Positions 25,091-33,428 of a stretch of 64,000 nt of DNA are shown here, piece after piece. Location: contig NZ_CP149788.1 in the NCBI RefSeq assembly GCF_037914945.1, positions 310,001-374,000 of the forward strand, read 5' to 3'. The stretch is from Haloterrigena sp. KLK7. GTDB taxonomy: Archaea > Halobacteriota > Halobacteria > Halobacteriales > Natrialbaceae. A program made the translations under genes and the position numbers. Within the stretch, counting starts at the first letter, position 1. Every line of letters begins with the position of its first letter. The notes under the pieces were generated by a model. The model did not search any database. It saw nothing but the letters and a program-made list of their open reading frames with translations, and was not told the DNA's origin.

Positions 25091-26212
25091 ATGCCCAAAA
25101 TAACCGAAATCGAAGCGATACCAGTTCGGCTAGACATATGTCCCCTCTCAGAATCACTCGGCATCGCACCCTACGTGACAACGTACACTGAGTTCTACGA
25201 CATGGAGCGAGTCCTCATTCGACTCGACACCGATAGCGATATCACCGGGTGGGGTGAAATGCGCTCGACCCTCTCGACTGACTCTACAAAGGCGATCATC
25301 GAGACTGATATTGCAGACAAACTCATCGATGAACCCGTTTCGGCCGTTGAGTTACTTCCCGAGCGATTCGACTCGTTCCAATACTTCGACATTGATCCCT
25401 TCCTCGGTGGCGTCGAGATGGCAATGTGGGACGCGTGGGGTCAGTACCTCGAACAACCCCTCTACAAGCTCCTTGGTGGAAAGGTCCGCGAGAAGGTCGA
25501 TGTCTCGTTTTGCCTTGGCGTACTTGAACCGGCGGAGTCTCGCGAACACGCCCGTATAGCCCTCGAACATGGGTTCGACGTACTCAAGACCAAAGCAGGC
25601 CGCGACTGGCGACAGGACATCGAACGCATCGTGGCAATGCACGATGAGGTCGACGGCCAACTAGAGTTCCGACTTGACCCTAATGAGGGCTGGACCACCG
25701 AGGAGGCCGTCAGGGTCGCTGCCTCACTCGAAGACGAGGGAATTTACCTCCAGTACCTCGAACAGCCGATGCGTATCGACAACTTCGGGTCATTCAAGCG
25801 CCTACGTGAGCGACTCCAGACACCTATCGCTGCCAACGAGGATATGTATTTCCGACACAATCTGCTCGAGCTCATCAAGCGAGACGCCATTGACGCGGGC
25901 GTTATCGATATGGTTCCCGCGGGTGGATTGCAGGCCGCTAAGCGACTTGCAGGCATCGCCGACGATGCTGGAATCTCTCTGTCCCACCACTGTGCGTTTG
26001 ATCTTGGCATAAAGTCCGCAGCGCTGGCTCATCTCGTCGCCACTACACCCGCAATTAACCTGCCACCGGACAGTGTCTACTACGCTTGGGATGAGCACAT
26101 TATCGAAGAACCCTTCGATTTATCCGACGGGACACTACCAATACCTGAGGCGCCTGGCCTCGGTATAACCGTCGATGAATCCAACGTCGAAAAGTACCGA
26201 ATCGATCGATAG
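25091..26212 (+). CDS. Enolase-superfamily enzyme (mandelate racemase/muconate lactonizing group), 373 aa
   Basis: The N-terminal capping domain (1-125) and the TIM barrel are complete. The strand-2 base motif is VLKTKAG (K166-x-K168). Metal ligands are D196 (FRLDPNEGW), E223 (YLEQP) and E250 or D251 (AANEDMY). After strand 7 there is LSHHCAFDLGIKSAALAHL (H299/H300), like the His-containing motif of glucarate-dehydratase and mandelate-racemase relatives. The second lysine of true muconate cycloisomerases (strand 6, usually xIxK) is absent: here VIDMVPAGG. The protein therefore abstracts an alpha proton of a carboxylate, but the reaction (dehydration, epimerisation or isomerisation) is open. 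A TATA-like ATATAAACATATTATAA lies upstream. It begins the cluster that continues with a methyltransferase. Confidence 0.85.
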   Translation: MPKITEIEAIPVRLDICPLSESLGIAPYVTTYTEFYDMERVLIRLDTDSDITGWGEMRSTLSTDSTKAIIETDIADKLIDEPVSAVELLPERFDSFQYFDIDPFLGGVEMAMWDAWGQYLEQPLYKLLGGKVREKVDVSFCLGVLEPAESREHARIALEHGFDVLKTKAGRDWRQDIERIVAMHDEVDGQLEFRLDPNEGWTTEEAVRVAASLEDEGIYLQYLEQPMRIDNFGSFKRLRERLQTPIAANEDMYFRHNLLELIKRDAIDAGVIDMVPAGGLQAAKRLAGIADDAGISLSHHCAFDLGIKSAALAHLVATTPAINLPPDSVYYAWDEHIIEEPFDLSDGTLPIPEAPGLGITVDESNVEKYRIDR

Positions 26213-26277
26213 CTCTGGACTAATTTCTAATAATCTTTATCCGAAAGATTAAACTAATCTACTGACAATTAAATCCC

Positions 26278-27024
26278 ATGGATAACGATAGTCCATACTC
26301 GGACTGCTTCTATAATTTCGAGCGTGAGATAGACGAAGAGGAGTGCATCAAGTTCGTTACGTCATTGCTTGATGTTGAGCCTGACCGTGTTCGAAGGCTG
26401 TACAGAGAGATTCGAGGCGATGAGACATTCCACGACATTATTGAGTCTGGGTTAGCTGAGACTAGCGTTAGACCCGACGAACTTGGACCGAACTGGCGGG
26501 ACGTGCTCTACGTTCTCGTCCGTTTCCAAGCGCCTGATACTGTGGTTGAAACTGGCGTCTTCGACGGACTGAGTTCAGCGTATTTGCTTCGAGCACTCGA
26601 CGTAAACGGAGGAGGAACACTGCACTCTATCGATATTAAGGACCCCGAAATTCTGCCGAGCGACATTGAAGATCCTACTCCAGGTTGGACGGTTCCCGAT
26701 GACTTACAATCGTACTGGGACCTGAGAATTGGCGACGCCCGTGAAATTCTACCCGAAATCGCAGCTGAGACCACAATAGATCTATTCCTCCATGACTCCA
26801 ACCACGATGCTGACCACATGGCATTTGAGTTTGATGCTGCCGCCAAAGGAATGGAAGCCAACGCGATACTCCTTGCAGACAACGTTGAGTACAACGATGC
26901 GTTCGCGAACTTCGCCGAGGATAACCTCCGAAACGTCTCTAAGCTCACTAATGCGAAGAAGTCACTCCAGCGCGACGGCGGTATCGTCCAGAATGATAAG
27001 CTGGGTGCTGGGTTAATCAGGTGA
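26278..27024 (+). CDS. Class I SAM-dependent methyltransferase (Methyltransf_24 type), 248 aa
   Basis: The SAM-binding loop is VVETGVFDGLSSAYLLRAL, followed by the acidic strand-2 end LHSIDIKD and the motif DLFLHDSNHDADHMAFEFDA typical of Methyltransf_24 enzymes and relatives such as CmcI-like and catechol-type methyltransferases. An N-terminal ~75-residue helical extension precedes the domain. It lies 65 bp after the enolase-superfamily gene on the same strand and overlaps the GNAT gene tail to tail by 12 bp. O-methylation of a cluster metabolite is likely but the acceptor cannot be named. Confidence 0.82.
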   Translation: MDNDSPYSDCFYNFEREIDEEECIKFVTSLLDVEPDRVRRLYREIRGDETFHDIIESGLAETSVRPDELGPNWRDVLYVLVRFQAPDTVVETGVFDGLSSAYLLRALDVNGGGTLHSIDIKDPEILPSDIEDPTPGWTVPDDLQSYWDLRIGDAREILPEIAAETTIDLFLHDSNHDADHMAFEFDAAAKGMEANAILLADNVEYNDAFANFAEDNLRNVSKLTNAKKSLQRDGGIVQNDKLGAGLIR

Positions 27025-27600
27025 GTCTCCCCAATCCCCGGTAGTCGAAACCTCCTGACACTCTACTGTTGAGGAGTCCCATTCGTGTCTTAGAAAGCCA
27101 TATCGGTGGCGGTGCCAATACTTACCGTCCACGTATCGACTTTCCCGGAGTACGCCCTCGTGCTTGAACCCAATTTTTTCGAGGACTCGACGCGAGGAAT
27201 TATTGAACTCTCGCACATCGGCCCGAACCTTATGGAGTCGTAACTGGTCGAATGCGTACTGAAGGAGTAACTGGATAGCTTCGGTTGCATGGCCCTGTCC
27301 CTGCTTCTCAGGATCAACCCAGTAACTGATAGCTGCCGTGCCGTGCGTGTAACTCACCTCATGGATAGAGATATACCCGACGCGAGAGTCTGAGGTGGCA
27401 ATAACAAACTGGTAATCACGTTTCTCTGTGTGGTTGTCACGTAACTGCTTAGTGTTGGTTGGGCCGTCACCGAGCATCGCTCGTCGAATCCGAGAGTCGT
27501 TGATATTGTTCCGTAAAAAGTCGAAATCGCCCTCCTCTACAGTCTTTAGTCGGACTTTCTCACCCTCAATAAACGTAGACCCTGGGATATTCTCAGACAT
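27013..27600 (-). CDS. GNAT acetyltransferase (RimJ/RimL type), 195 aa
   Basis: The GNAT fold is visible from VRLKTVEEGDFDFLRNNIND through the acetyl-CoA loop DPEKQGQGHATEAIQLLLQY (Q/RxxGxG/A) to the late RRVLEKIGFKHEGVLRESRY segment characteristic of ribosomal-protein-alanine-acetyltransferase relatives. Such enzymes acetylate small amines or protein N-termini. It is the last gene of the four-gene minus-strand operon that begins with the amidohydrolase, and its start overlaps the stop of the 131-aa gene by one base. A tailoring or resistance role within the cluster is inferred. Confidence 0.85.
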   Translation of the reverse strand: MSENIPGSTFIEGEKVRLKTVEEGDFDFLRNNINDSRIRRAMLGDGPTNTKQLRDNHTEKRDYQFVIATSDSRVGYISIHEVSYTHGTAAISYWVDPEKQGQGHATEAIQLLLQYAFDQLRLHKVRADVREFNNSSRRVLEKIGFKHEGVLRESRYVDGKYWHRHRYGFLRHEWDSSTVECQEVSTTGDWGDSPD

Positions 27601-27995
27601 TACTCTTCAAGTGCCTCTGTAACTTTGTCGACGAACTCGTCAGCTTCAATTTCGAATACTGTGTAGCCGTCTGGACTCCGGTGTCGGCCAATGTCGGTCA
27701 TCTTTTCGCCGTCGATTTGGACTTCCCAGTCGTCCCGATACGAGACGTCTCGGCCGACGAACCGGATGGAAACTCCGAGTTTCGTCTCTAGTTTCTTAAC
27801 GACGGCGCGCTTGAGCGTTCCGTCAGCGAACCGCGGTGGTCGGTACGCTCGGAGGTTGTAAGCCTCAAACTCCTGAACTGCATCCGTCCACCAATCAGGA
27901 AGAGATGCTACTTCAATCTCATCGTAGGGGTCGTCATCTTCTCCGGGATCTCGGTCTGCAATAGCCTCAACGGCGCTGGATGTGTCCTGTGACAT
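27600..27995 (-). CDS. Unknown protein of the amidohydrolase-Rieske operon, 131 aa
   Basis: After a short acidic start the protein reads LPDWWTDAVQEFEAYNLRAY RPPRFADG, then LKRAVVKKLETKLGVSIRFV and DWEVQIDGEKMTDIGRHRSP, with a C-terminal helix (DEFVDKVTEALEE). It is an alpha/beta protein without cysteines or obvious catalytic pattern; no family is recognised. Tight spacing (7 bp after the Rieske gene, 1-bp overlap with GNAT) makes a role in the same pathway very likely, perhaps as a small subunit or a chaperone. Confidence 0.75.
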   Translation of the reverse strand: MSQDTSSAVEAIADRDPGEDDDPYDEIEVASLPDWWTDAVQEFEAYNLRAYRPPRFADGTLKRAVVKKLETKLGVSIRFVGRDVSYRDDWEVQIDGEKMTDIGRHRSPDGYTVFEIEADEFVDKVTEALEE

Positions 27996-28002
27996 TCTAC
28001 AA

Positions 28003-28365
28003 TTAGAGGATCACGTAGAGGTCACCGCCCTCCTCAACAACCTCGTAGGTAGGGACTCGATACTCGTCGGATCGAGCGAGGTTATAGCCTGACTTAATAT
28101 CAAACTCCCAGCCGTGCCAAGGGCAGCAGACGAATTCACCATCACGCTCGTAGCGGAGTTCTCCATCATCATCTTCAACGAGTTCTCCGGTTAGTCGCCC
28201 CTCACAGGCAGGACCACCTTGATGGGTACAGTAATTGAGGAGACCGTAGTAGTCTCCGTCAAGGTTGAATACCGCTATCTCGCGCTCCCTGATGTCCACG
28301 ATAACGTGTTCGCCATCGTTGAGGTCGTCTGCAGTTGTAACAAAGTGTTTTTGTTTCCCACTCAT
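28003..28365 (-). CDS. Rieske [2Fe-2S] ferredoxin, 120 aa
   Basis: The cluster-binding motifs are complete: C46-T-H48 in LNYCTHQGGPACEGRL and C81-P-W-H84 in FVCCPWHGWEFDIKSG. The protein is a single-domain ferredoxin of the type that feeds electrons to Rieske oxygenases, or a small stand-alone Rieske protein. No oxygenase or reductase gene is present in the cluster, which is unusual. Its start overlaps the amidohydrolase stop by four bases (ATGA), so the two are made together. Confidence 0.9.
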   Translation of the reverse strand: MSGKQKHFVTTADDLNDGEHVIVDIREREIAVFNLDGDYYGLLNYCTHQGGPACEGRLTGELVEDDDGELRYERDGEFVCCPWHGWEFDIKSGYNLARSDEYRVPTYEVVEEGGDLYVIL

Positions 28366-29474
28366 AGGTCGAATACATTTGCAGCAGTCTGGCCGTAGAT
28401 ATTCTGTATCTCATCGGCGTTGAACTCGGTGCGGAGTGAACTCAGCAGTGCATCAGTGTAGTCAAAGTCGTAGTGGGGATAGTCGGTTGAGAACATGAGG
28501 TTCTCGGCACCGCCGAACATCCGAATAGTGTGACAGAGGTATTCCGGATCATCGATCCCTTCAGTCGGTTGGCTGGTGAAAAAGAACTGGTCGCGGATGT
28601 AGTCGCTTGGGCGCTTTTCCAGCAAGGGCGCGTCGTTCTGCTTTTTGCCATACTCGTTGTCGTACCGCCGCATGAAGTACGGAATCCATCCAATTCCAGA
28701 CTCCTGAATGACGAAATCAAGGGCAGGGAACCGGACCGGAACGCCGTTCGTGAGCATGGTTGATAGGTGCCACATCTGTTCAGCGGAGTGGTAAGGAACG
28801 TGGACCTCGATATAGCGTTTCGTGCCGCGCCACTGGATAGGGTAGTTACCAACGATGCCAGTCGCAGCATTATGAATCATTACTGGGAGTCCGGCGTCCT
28901 CGGCAGCTTCGTAGATAGGGAAATATTGCTTACGGCCTAACGGAGGGTGGACACCACCGCCAGGAATCATAACCGCCTTTATTTGAGATTCACTAGCTAG
29001 CCGGTCGATTTCCTCGGCTGATTTCTCGGGCTTCTGGGGTGTGACAACCATCGAACCGTGATAGCCTTCATCAAGAATGGTATCAAGTAACCAATTATTG
29101 TAGGCTGTCATGAATCCTGCCGCGAGTTCGTCATGGTGGACTAACCCGAGGCGGAGATTCAGGCCAGGCGTGAGGATGGCGTCGTCAAGATTGAGTAGTT
29201 CCATCGCGCGCTCAACGTCTTCGGGACTCCGAACGTCGTCGGTCTCGGCTCGACCGGTATCAGTCGGAGTGAGGTGGCCTGCGGAAGGGTACAACTGGCT
29301 CAGGTACCCGCCCTCTACCTGTCCTCGTTTTTCCTGATTGTTAACGTTAAGAACCTTGTTAAACGGTTCTTCAAGGTATGGCAGGATGTCATCCTGCTGT
29401 TCCGTCAGGTGAAGATCGGTATCTACGACTGTGAGCTCATCTACTGAGGAGACCGCTTGGTTTTTCTCCTTCAT
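28362..29474 (-). CDS. Amidohydrolase-2 family (ACMSD-type) metal-dependent hydrolase or decarboxylase, 370 aa
   Basis: The TIM-barrel metal site can be traced: D20-x-H22 (VVDTDLHL), H201 (PVMIHNAATG), a conserved E258 in the IQESGIGWIPYFMRRYD signature, and D331 in MFSTDYPHYDFD. This is the layout of the 2-amino-3-carboxymuconate-semialdehyde decarboxylase group, whose members decarboxylate or hydrolyse aromatic and unsaturated carboxylates. It is the first gene of a four-gene operon (hydrolase, Rieske ferredoxin, unknown, GNAT). Upstream is a ~100-bp very AT-rich promoter region. A catabolic or biosynthetic role on an aromatic acid is inferred. Confidence 0.88.
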   Translation of the reverse strand: MKEKNQAVSSVDELTVVDTDLHLTEQQDDILPYLEEPFNKVLNVNNQEKRGQVEGGYLSQLYPSAGHLTPTDTGRAETDDVRSPEDVERAMELLNLDDAILTPGLNLRLGLVHHDELAAGFMTAYNNWLLDTILDEGYHGSMVVTPQKPEKSAEEIDRLASESQIKAVMIPGGGVHPPLGRKQYFPIYEAAEDAGLPVMIHNAATGIVGNYPIQWRGTKRYIEVHVPYHSAEQMWHLSTMLTNGVPVRFPALDFVIQESGIGWIPYFMRRYDNEYGKKQNDAPLLEKRPSDYIRDQFFFTSQPTEGIDDPEYLCHTIRMFGGAENLMFSTDYPHYDFDYTDALLSSLRTEFNADEIQNIYGQTAANVFDL

Positions 29475-29949
29475 ATTTCTTCCTACATAGTAATCATAAA
29501 TAAATTTAACTCATTAGCTATAACTTGAATATAAAAGTATATAATATATAAATTGTATTGGGATATATTATATGACTAGTTGATAGAAACCGCCGTCCCA
29601 TCACGACGAATCTGAACTCATAGAGTGTCCCAATATCTCTAAATAATATGCCCCCGACTATACTGTTACGTGGGTTCGACAACCGTCTACTGTCTACCCC
29701 TATTTTGAGTCTCTAGCGAAGCAGCTCTTCATACGAATCGTGGCATCCGGAGCAACGAAGGTAGTCGATACTTGTCGTCATGGAAATAGGCAACCACTCG
29801 GCTAGCGGAAGACCAATGACAGCCGTTTCGTCGAACTAATCTCGTCTCCTCTATTCAAACCGAATGGAGTTGAGATTTCATCGTAAGATCGACTTGTGAG
29901 TTCTTGCCCGAACCTCGACGGTTGCAATCATACGTTGATAATTAGCTGC
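29475..29949. other. AT-rich promoter region then gene-free DNA
   Basis: The first ~110 bp (to 29590) are extremely AT-rich with several TATA-like stretches and must hold the promoter of the amidohydrolase operon. The rest has no accepted gene. A 22-codon minus-strand frame at 29714-29782 (YLRCSGCHDSYEEL) looks like the first zinc knuckle of a larger lost protein. Confidence 0.5.
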
Positions 29950-30219
29950 TTAACGTTCGGTTGAGGACGTTTTTGTACGTTTTGGCCTCGAAATAAGATT
30001 GTCAACGTTAATGGACTCATCAACGGTATGAACGTCGTCCTCAATATTACCCGGGCCGAAAAGGACGGTGGGAATATCAAGACGGCGGAGGTAACGCGCA
30101 TCGCTCGCTGCGTTGAACCCGACCGGTTCGGAATCTATACCCACGCTGTCCGCAGCATTGACAACAGCTTCAACGAATGGGTGGCCCGGTTCAACACTCA
30201 TTCCCTCGAAAAAGAGCAT
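29950..30219 (-). pseudogene. C-terminal fragment of an M20-family peptidase/deacylase
   Basis: The sequence GHPFVEAVVNAADSVGIDSE followed by GFNAASDARYLRRLDIPTVL FGPGNIEDDVHTVDESINVD NL is the end of the catalytic domain of ArgE/DapE/ACY1-type metallopeptidases, including the DARYL and H-T-V-DE metal-site region. The N-terminal two thirds are absent, replaced by an IS4-type transposase fragment. An inactive remnant produced by transposition. Confidence 0.8.
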
Positions 30220-30611
30220 CGATCGATATCCACATTGACTGGCTCTCCATTTAACCGAGCCCGGGAGATGGAATCTTCAAGCTGTTCGTCGTACGCAGTG
30301 GGGTCGTCGCCAGCATCAGGTAGTGTCCGCCAGAAGACCTCCATTAGCACGAGGTGATTGACTGATCGCCAGAGCGAAAACAAGAGACACGCAAACCCGA
30401 AGTAGAAAAATCGCAGGACGAAGTCCGTCGACGTCGTTGCGGCCATAAACCGTTTGATGGTCTTGTATCCGCTCTCGATCTCCCAGCGTGCTCCGTGCCC
30501 GATGGCAGAGGGTGAATAGCGATTCGTCATGAAGACGCTGTACTGCCGATTATCGGTCGCCTCGGAGCTTTTGTTTCGTCTGTAAATGGGGGTCGTCTCG
30601 TGCCAGTCGTT
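30198..30611 (-). pseudogene. IS4-superfamily transposase remnant (C-terminal part)
   Basis: The readable frame includes DWHETTPIYRRNKSSEATDN RQYSVFMTNRYS and RWEIESGYKTIKRFMAATTS, which holds the Y-x2-R-x3-E-x6-K type glutamate motif of IS4-like DDE transposases, then the hydrophobic tail DFVLRFFYFGFACLLFSLWR. The first two catalytic aspartates are missing and an in-frame TAG closes the frame at its left end. It is fused to the M20 peptidase fragment at about 30200-30220. Confidence 0.75.
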
Positions 30612-30806
30612 CTACGTTCTTTCCTCATGAGCCAGAAAATGGCCAGCCCGAGCGTTTCAGTATCCCCTCCCCCTCCGCAATACAGACGCAGGAATATGCT
30701 TTCGCCGAGATAGGGTATCTGACCCTCTCTAGAAGAGTGATTCTGCTTTCACAGAAAGCGGTGGTCTAGCGGAGACGTAACTGGGTACACCGAAAGGACT
30801 TAGAGT
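30612..30806. other. Gene-free spacer before vapBC
   Basis: No gene is seen. It contains sequence of IS-debris character. Confidence 0.35.
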
Positions 30807-30827
30807 ATGTATACATCATGCATACAT
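30807..30827. promoter_or_regulatory. Near-perfect 21-bp palindrome directly before vapB
   Basis: The sequence runs from ATGTATAC at its left to GCATACAT at its right; only the centre base and one symmetric pair (positions 7 and 15) depart from dyad symmetry. It ends at the base before the GTG start of the antitoxin gene. VapB-type antitoxins repress their own operon by binding such palindromes, so this is the likely operator. Confidence 0.65.
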
Positions 30828-31025
30828 GTGAGCACATCCATCCGCGTTTCAGACGAGACGAAAGAAAAACTCGATCGCCTCAAGCGCGATGACGAGAGTT
30901 TCGACGAGTTGCTAGCGCGATTGGCAAACGAAGAGGAACCGATCACTATCGGTGCGTGGGATTCGGACACAGCGGATAATGCCCGTGATGCCGTCGAGCG
31001 CTCTCGAGAGAGCTTCGGGCAATGA
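30828..31025 (+). CDS. vapB: VapB-type antitoxin (ribbon-helix-helix like), 65 aa
   Basis: The GTG at 30828 is preferred over the ATG at 30807, which lies inside the operator palindrome. The product starts STSIRVSDETKEKLDRLKRD DESFDELLARLANEE, the usual haloarchaeal VapB pattern (a short DNA-binding strand and two helices), followed by a toxin-wrapping tail (NARDAVERSRESFGQ). It overlaps vapC by four bases (ATGA). It would neutralise VapC and repress the operon. Confidence 0.85.
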   Translation: MSTSIRVSDETKEKLDRLKRDDESFDELLARLANEEEPITIGAWDSDTADNARDAVERSRESFGQ

Positions 31026-31417
31026 CGTTTCTCGACGCGTCGGTTATCATCGACATGCTTGAGGGAGTCGATGAAACCGTCGAGTACGTCGAATCGCAGG
31101 ACGAGCCCTATCTCACGTCGTCGATTTGCGTCTACGAAGTTCTGGCTGGGACGCTTGGACAGGGAGCAACCGATGTCAACGCGGAACGACAGCGGTTCAG
31201 TGGTGTCCGTGCCCTCGAGTTCAACGAGAATCTCGCGCTCGAAGCCGCTCGGCTCCAAGACGAACTCCTCGCAGCAGGTGAACGGATGGCCGTTCGGGAT
31301 CTCATGATTGCGGCTACCGCTCGTTCGACCGGTGATCACCTCGTCGTCGCTGACGCTGATTTTCAGACGGCCGTACTTGAGCCCAAAATGCGAGTGACGA
31401 ATCTCTGCGACGACTAA
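31022..31417 (+). CDS. vapC: VapC-type PIN-domain ribonuclease toxin, 131 aa
   Basis: All acidic residues of a PIN nuclease are present: D5 (MTFLDASVII), E39 (ICVYEVLAG), D93 (AVRDLMIAATA) and D111/D113 (VVADADFQTA). VapC toxins are Mg-dependent endoribonucleases that usually cut tRNA or rRNA. The start overlaps vapB. The pair looks intact and active, a typical stability module of plasmids and islands. Confidence 0.9.
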   Translation: MTFLDASVIIDMLEGVDETVEYVESQDEPYLTSSICVYEVLAGTLGQGATDVNAERQRFSGVRALEFNENLALEAARLQDELLAAGERMAVRDLMIAATARSTGDHLVVADADFQTAVLEPKMRVTNLCDD

Positions 31418-31788
31418 TCAGTTAAGTTAGTTATGTACCGTGCTGACGGAGATACTACCATATCGACTTCTTCCGTTGGCGTTTGATGCTGTGAATCTAC
31501 TTGAATTCATTCAAGAGTTTGAAAACACCCTGTCCGGCACCGTCTAGTTAGGCCAGTTTGAGGAATGAGCAGGTCACAGAGTTAATTTGGTGCTTGTCAT
31601 CACACACGCTCCGATTCATCAGTCACGCGGGACGTTCCGCCTCCGAACGGAGGACGATCCGAAAACGGTCGCCGATACGTTCACCGGTCCGACACTACCG
31701 GTACTCGCATTTCAGAGGGGATCGCGAGTCGTCGAATACCTTCTGGTGAGCCAACAGACAATCTGGGGAGCTCACACAGCAAAGCAGA
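31418..31788. other. Gene-free stretch
   Basis: About 370 bp with no convincing gene. Plus-strand frames exist but have no recognisable domain. CACCGTCTAGTTA near 31540 recurs at about 56092, probably shared IS-end debris. Confidence 0.35.
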
Positions 31789-32217
31789 TCAATTGCTGTC
31801 CATTACCGCGACTACCGGTCGGTCCGCGTCCAGAAGGATCGATTGAGTGACGCTTCCGAATAGCGCCTTGCCGACTGGCGATCGTTTCCGTCCTCCCAGC
31901 ACGAGATATCGGGAATCTACTTCGGTAGCATAGTTCAGGATTTCTTCAGCGGGGTTTCCTGTTCGTCCGATCACTTCGTGCTCCCGCGAAATCCCCTCGG
32001 AAGCCCGTTCGGCGACCGTTCGAGCGATTTCTTTTCTGTCCTCATCCGTCGCCTTTTCATCGATGTTAATTTTCTCGTTGAGGAGATGGTCGTGCTCCGA
32101 CTCTTCATACACGGACACGATGTGAAGCGGTTCGTCAAAGCGATCGGCTAACGTCGCCGCTTCCTTCACTACTGCTTTCGATCTCTCTTCGTCATCAACT
32201 GAAGCAACAATCGTCAT
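31789..32217 (-). CDS. UspA-family universal stress protein, 142 aa
   Basis: A complete single Usp domain: MTIVASVDDEERSKAVVKEA at the start, the DEPLHIVSVYEE strand, and the nucleotide loop LVLGGRKRSPVGKALFGSVT QSIL (GxxG-x9-GS pattern, ATP-binding type), ending DRPVVAVMDSN. Such proteins bind ATP and are induced by stress; targets are unknown. It has its own spacer on both sides. Confidence 0.9.
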   Translation of the reverse strand: MTIVASVDDEERSKAVVKEAATLADRFDEPLHIVSVYEESEHDHLLNEKINIDEKATDEDRKEIARTVAERASEGISREHEVIGRTGNPAEEILNYATEVDSRYLVLGGRKRSPVGKALFGSVTQSILLDADRPVVAVMDSN

Positions 32218-32901
32218 ATCATACTACTAGCTGCTGGAAGGCAAATAAATTTGGATTTGGTTGTAAAGGATTGACAGAAAGTAGCGCGTAGTGTTTTACG
32301 GACGGTCAAGACAGATAACTATCGAAATCGGAGAGGAAGCTATTGCCTGACAGCCACTTCTTTTCGTACGTCCATCAGAGTGTGAAAACGTCAATAATTA
32401 CCAGTACTTGGAGCATCAAGATAGGTGGCGTAATACTGTTGTCGGCACTGGAGTGTTCTAGGCCTAATTCAGCGAGAGAATTCCGTCCGAAAGCCGAGCG
32501 GAGCGAGGTATCGGCAGATAACTGGCCGCAACGAATGTCGAATAGAGCCCTGTACGAGACGCGCTCGTGATCGAGTGTCGTTCGCCGAACAGTTCCGTTC
32601 GGAGAACTTGCTCGCCAACGATTCCAACAGATCGGTAGCCGTGTCGAGGCCGCAAGTGACAGGGTGTGAAGAGCCGATTCCGAGTCTGTTAGAATCGTGA
32701 CTGGGTTGATTAACCCTTGCGCCGAACATATCCACTGTCGCGTACCTCTCCCACGCGACAGAGCGATCCCATCTCCCCACCCGCCCTTATCGTCATTCAC
32801 CGTGGGCCCGCCCCGGCCCGCTGTGACTTTTCACTTCGCGAATTCGGTACAGTCGCCCGCCCCGAGCGGGTCGTCGTCGCCTCACGAACCGACTGTCACA
32901 G
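32218..32901. other. Gene-free stretch between uspA-like gene and integrase fragment
   Basis: Nearly 700 bp without an acceptable gene. Minus-strand frames of up to 141 codons have shifting composition, no domain and no promoter. The right boundary is the abrupt start of integrase homology at 32902. Confidence 0.4.
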
Positions 32902-33399
32902 ATCGCTCGAGGACATCATGAACGCTCTCGGGAAACGGTGCGGTTTCGTAGTCTCGTGACTTCCCATAGACCTCGATCGACCGCTCTTCGAAATCGACGT
33001 CAGACCAGCGGAGGCCATCACGTTTCTCGTCTTTCGGATCTGAGAACAGTTCCGCTCCACGCGCACCCGTTCCGTCGAGCATGACGACGATCGCTCTATC
33101 GCGGAACGCAGTCTCTCGATCGACCCGGATCGTTCCTTCGAGCGCCATGTCGACGCGCTTGGTGACGTAGTTGATGAGCTGCTCGCGATCGTCATCTGAC
33201 CAGTACTGCGTTTTGCGCTTCCCGTCGTCCTCAGGGAGCGGATCCATCGCCTCGGTCGTGTCCGCTGGGTTCGTCTCGAGGAGTTGGTCTCGAACACACC
33301 AGGACAGGAAAGCACGAACGTACGCGAAGTACATCTGTGCCGTCGACGCTGAGATCTCCTCGTCGATCTTGGTTCGGTCGTATAGGTCCTCGCTGTATC
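32902..33399 (-). pseudogene. Internal fragment of the tyrosine integrase
   Basis: About 165 codons correspond to residues 68-232 of the integrase at 19024-20166 with only a few changes (for example SDDDREQ for SEDEREQ, DRETAF for DRKTAF). The catalytic R180 region (LDGTGARGAELF) is included, but both the N-terminal part and the part with HxxR, His and Tyr are missing. Homology starts and stops abruptly at both ends. It is a gene fragment copied or left behind by recombination. Confidence 0.9.
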
Positions 33400-33428
33400 C
33401 TCTGCTAAATTAACAGTGCCGAAACGGA

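Noticed and set aside
31587-31850. Plus-strand frame of 87 codons before the stress-protein gene
   Set aside because: It runs into the stop of the UspA-type gene on the other strand and has no recognisable domain.
32375-32800. Minus-strand frame of 141 codons
   Set aside because: No domain, biased composition, no promoter, and overlapping alternatives in other frames. The region looks like debris.
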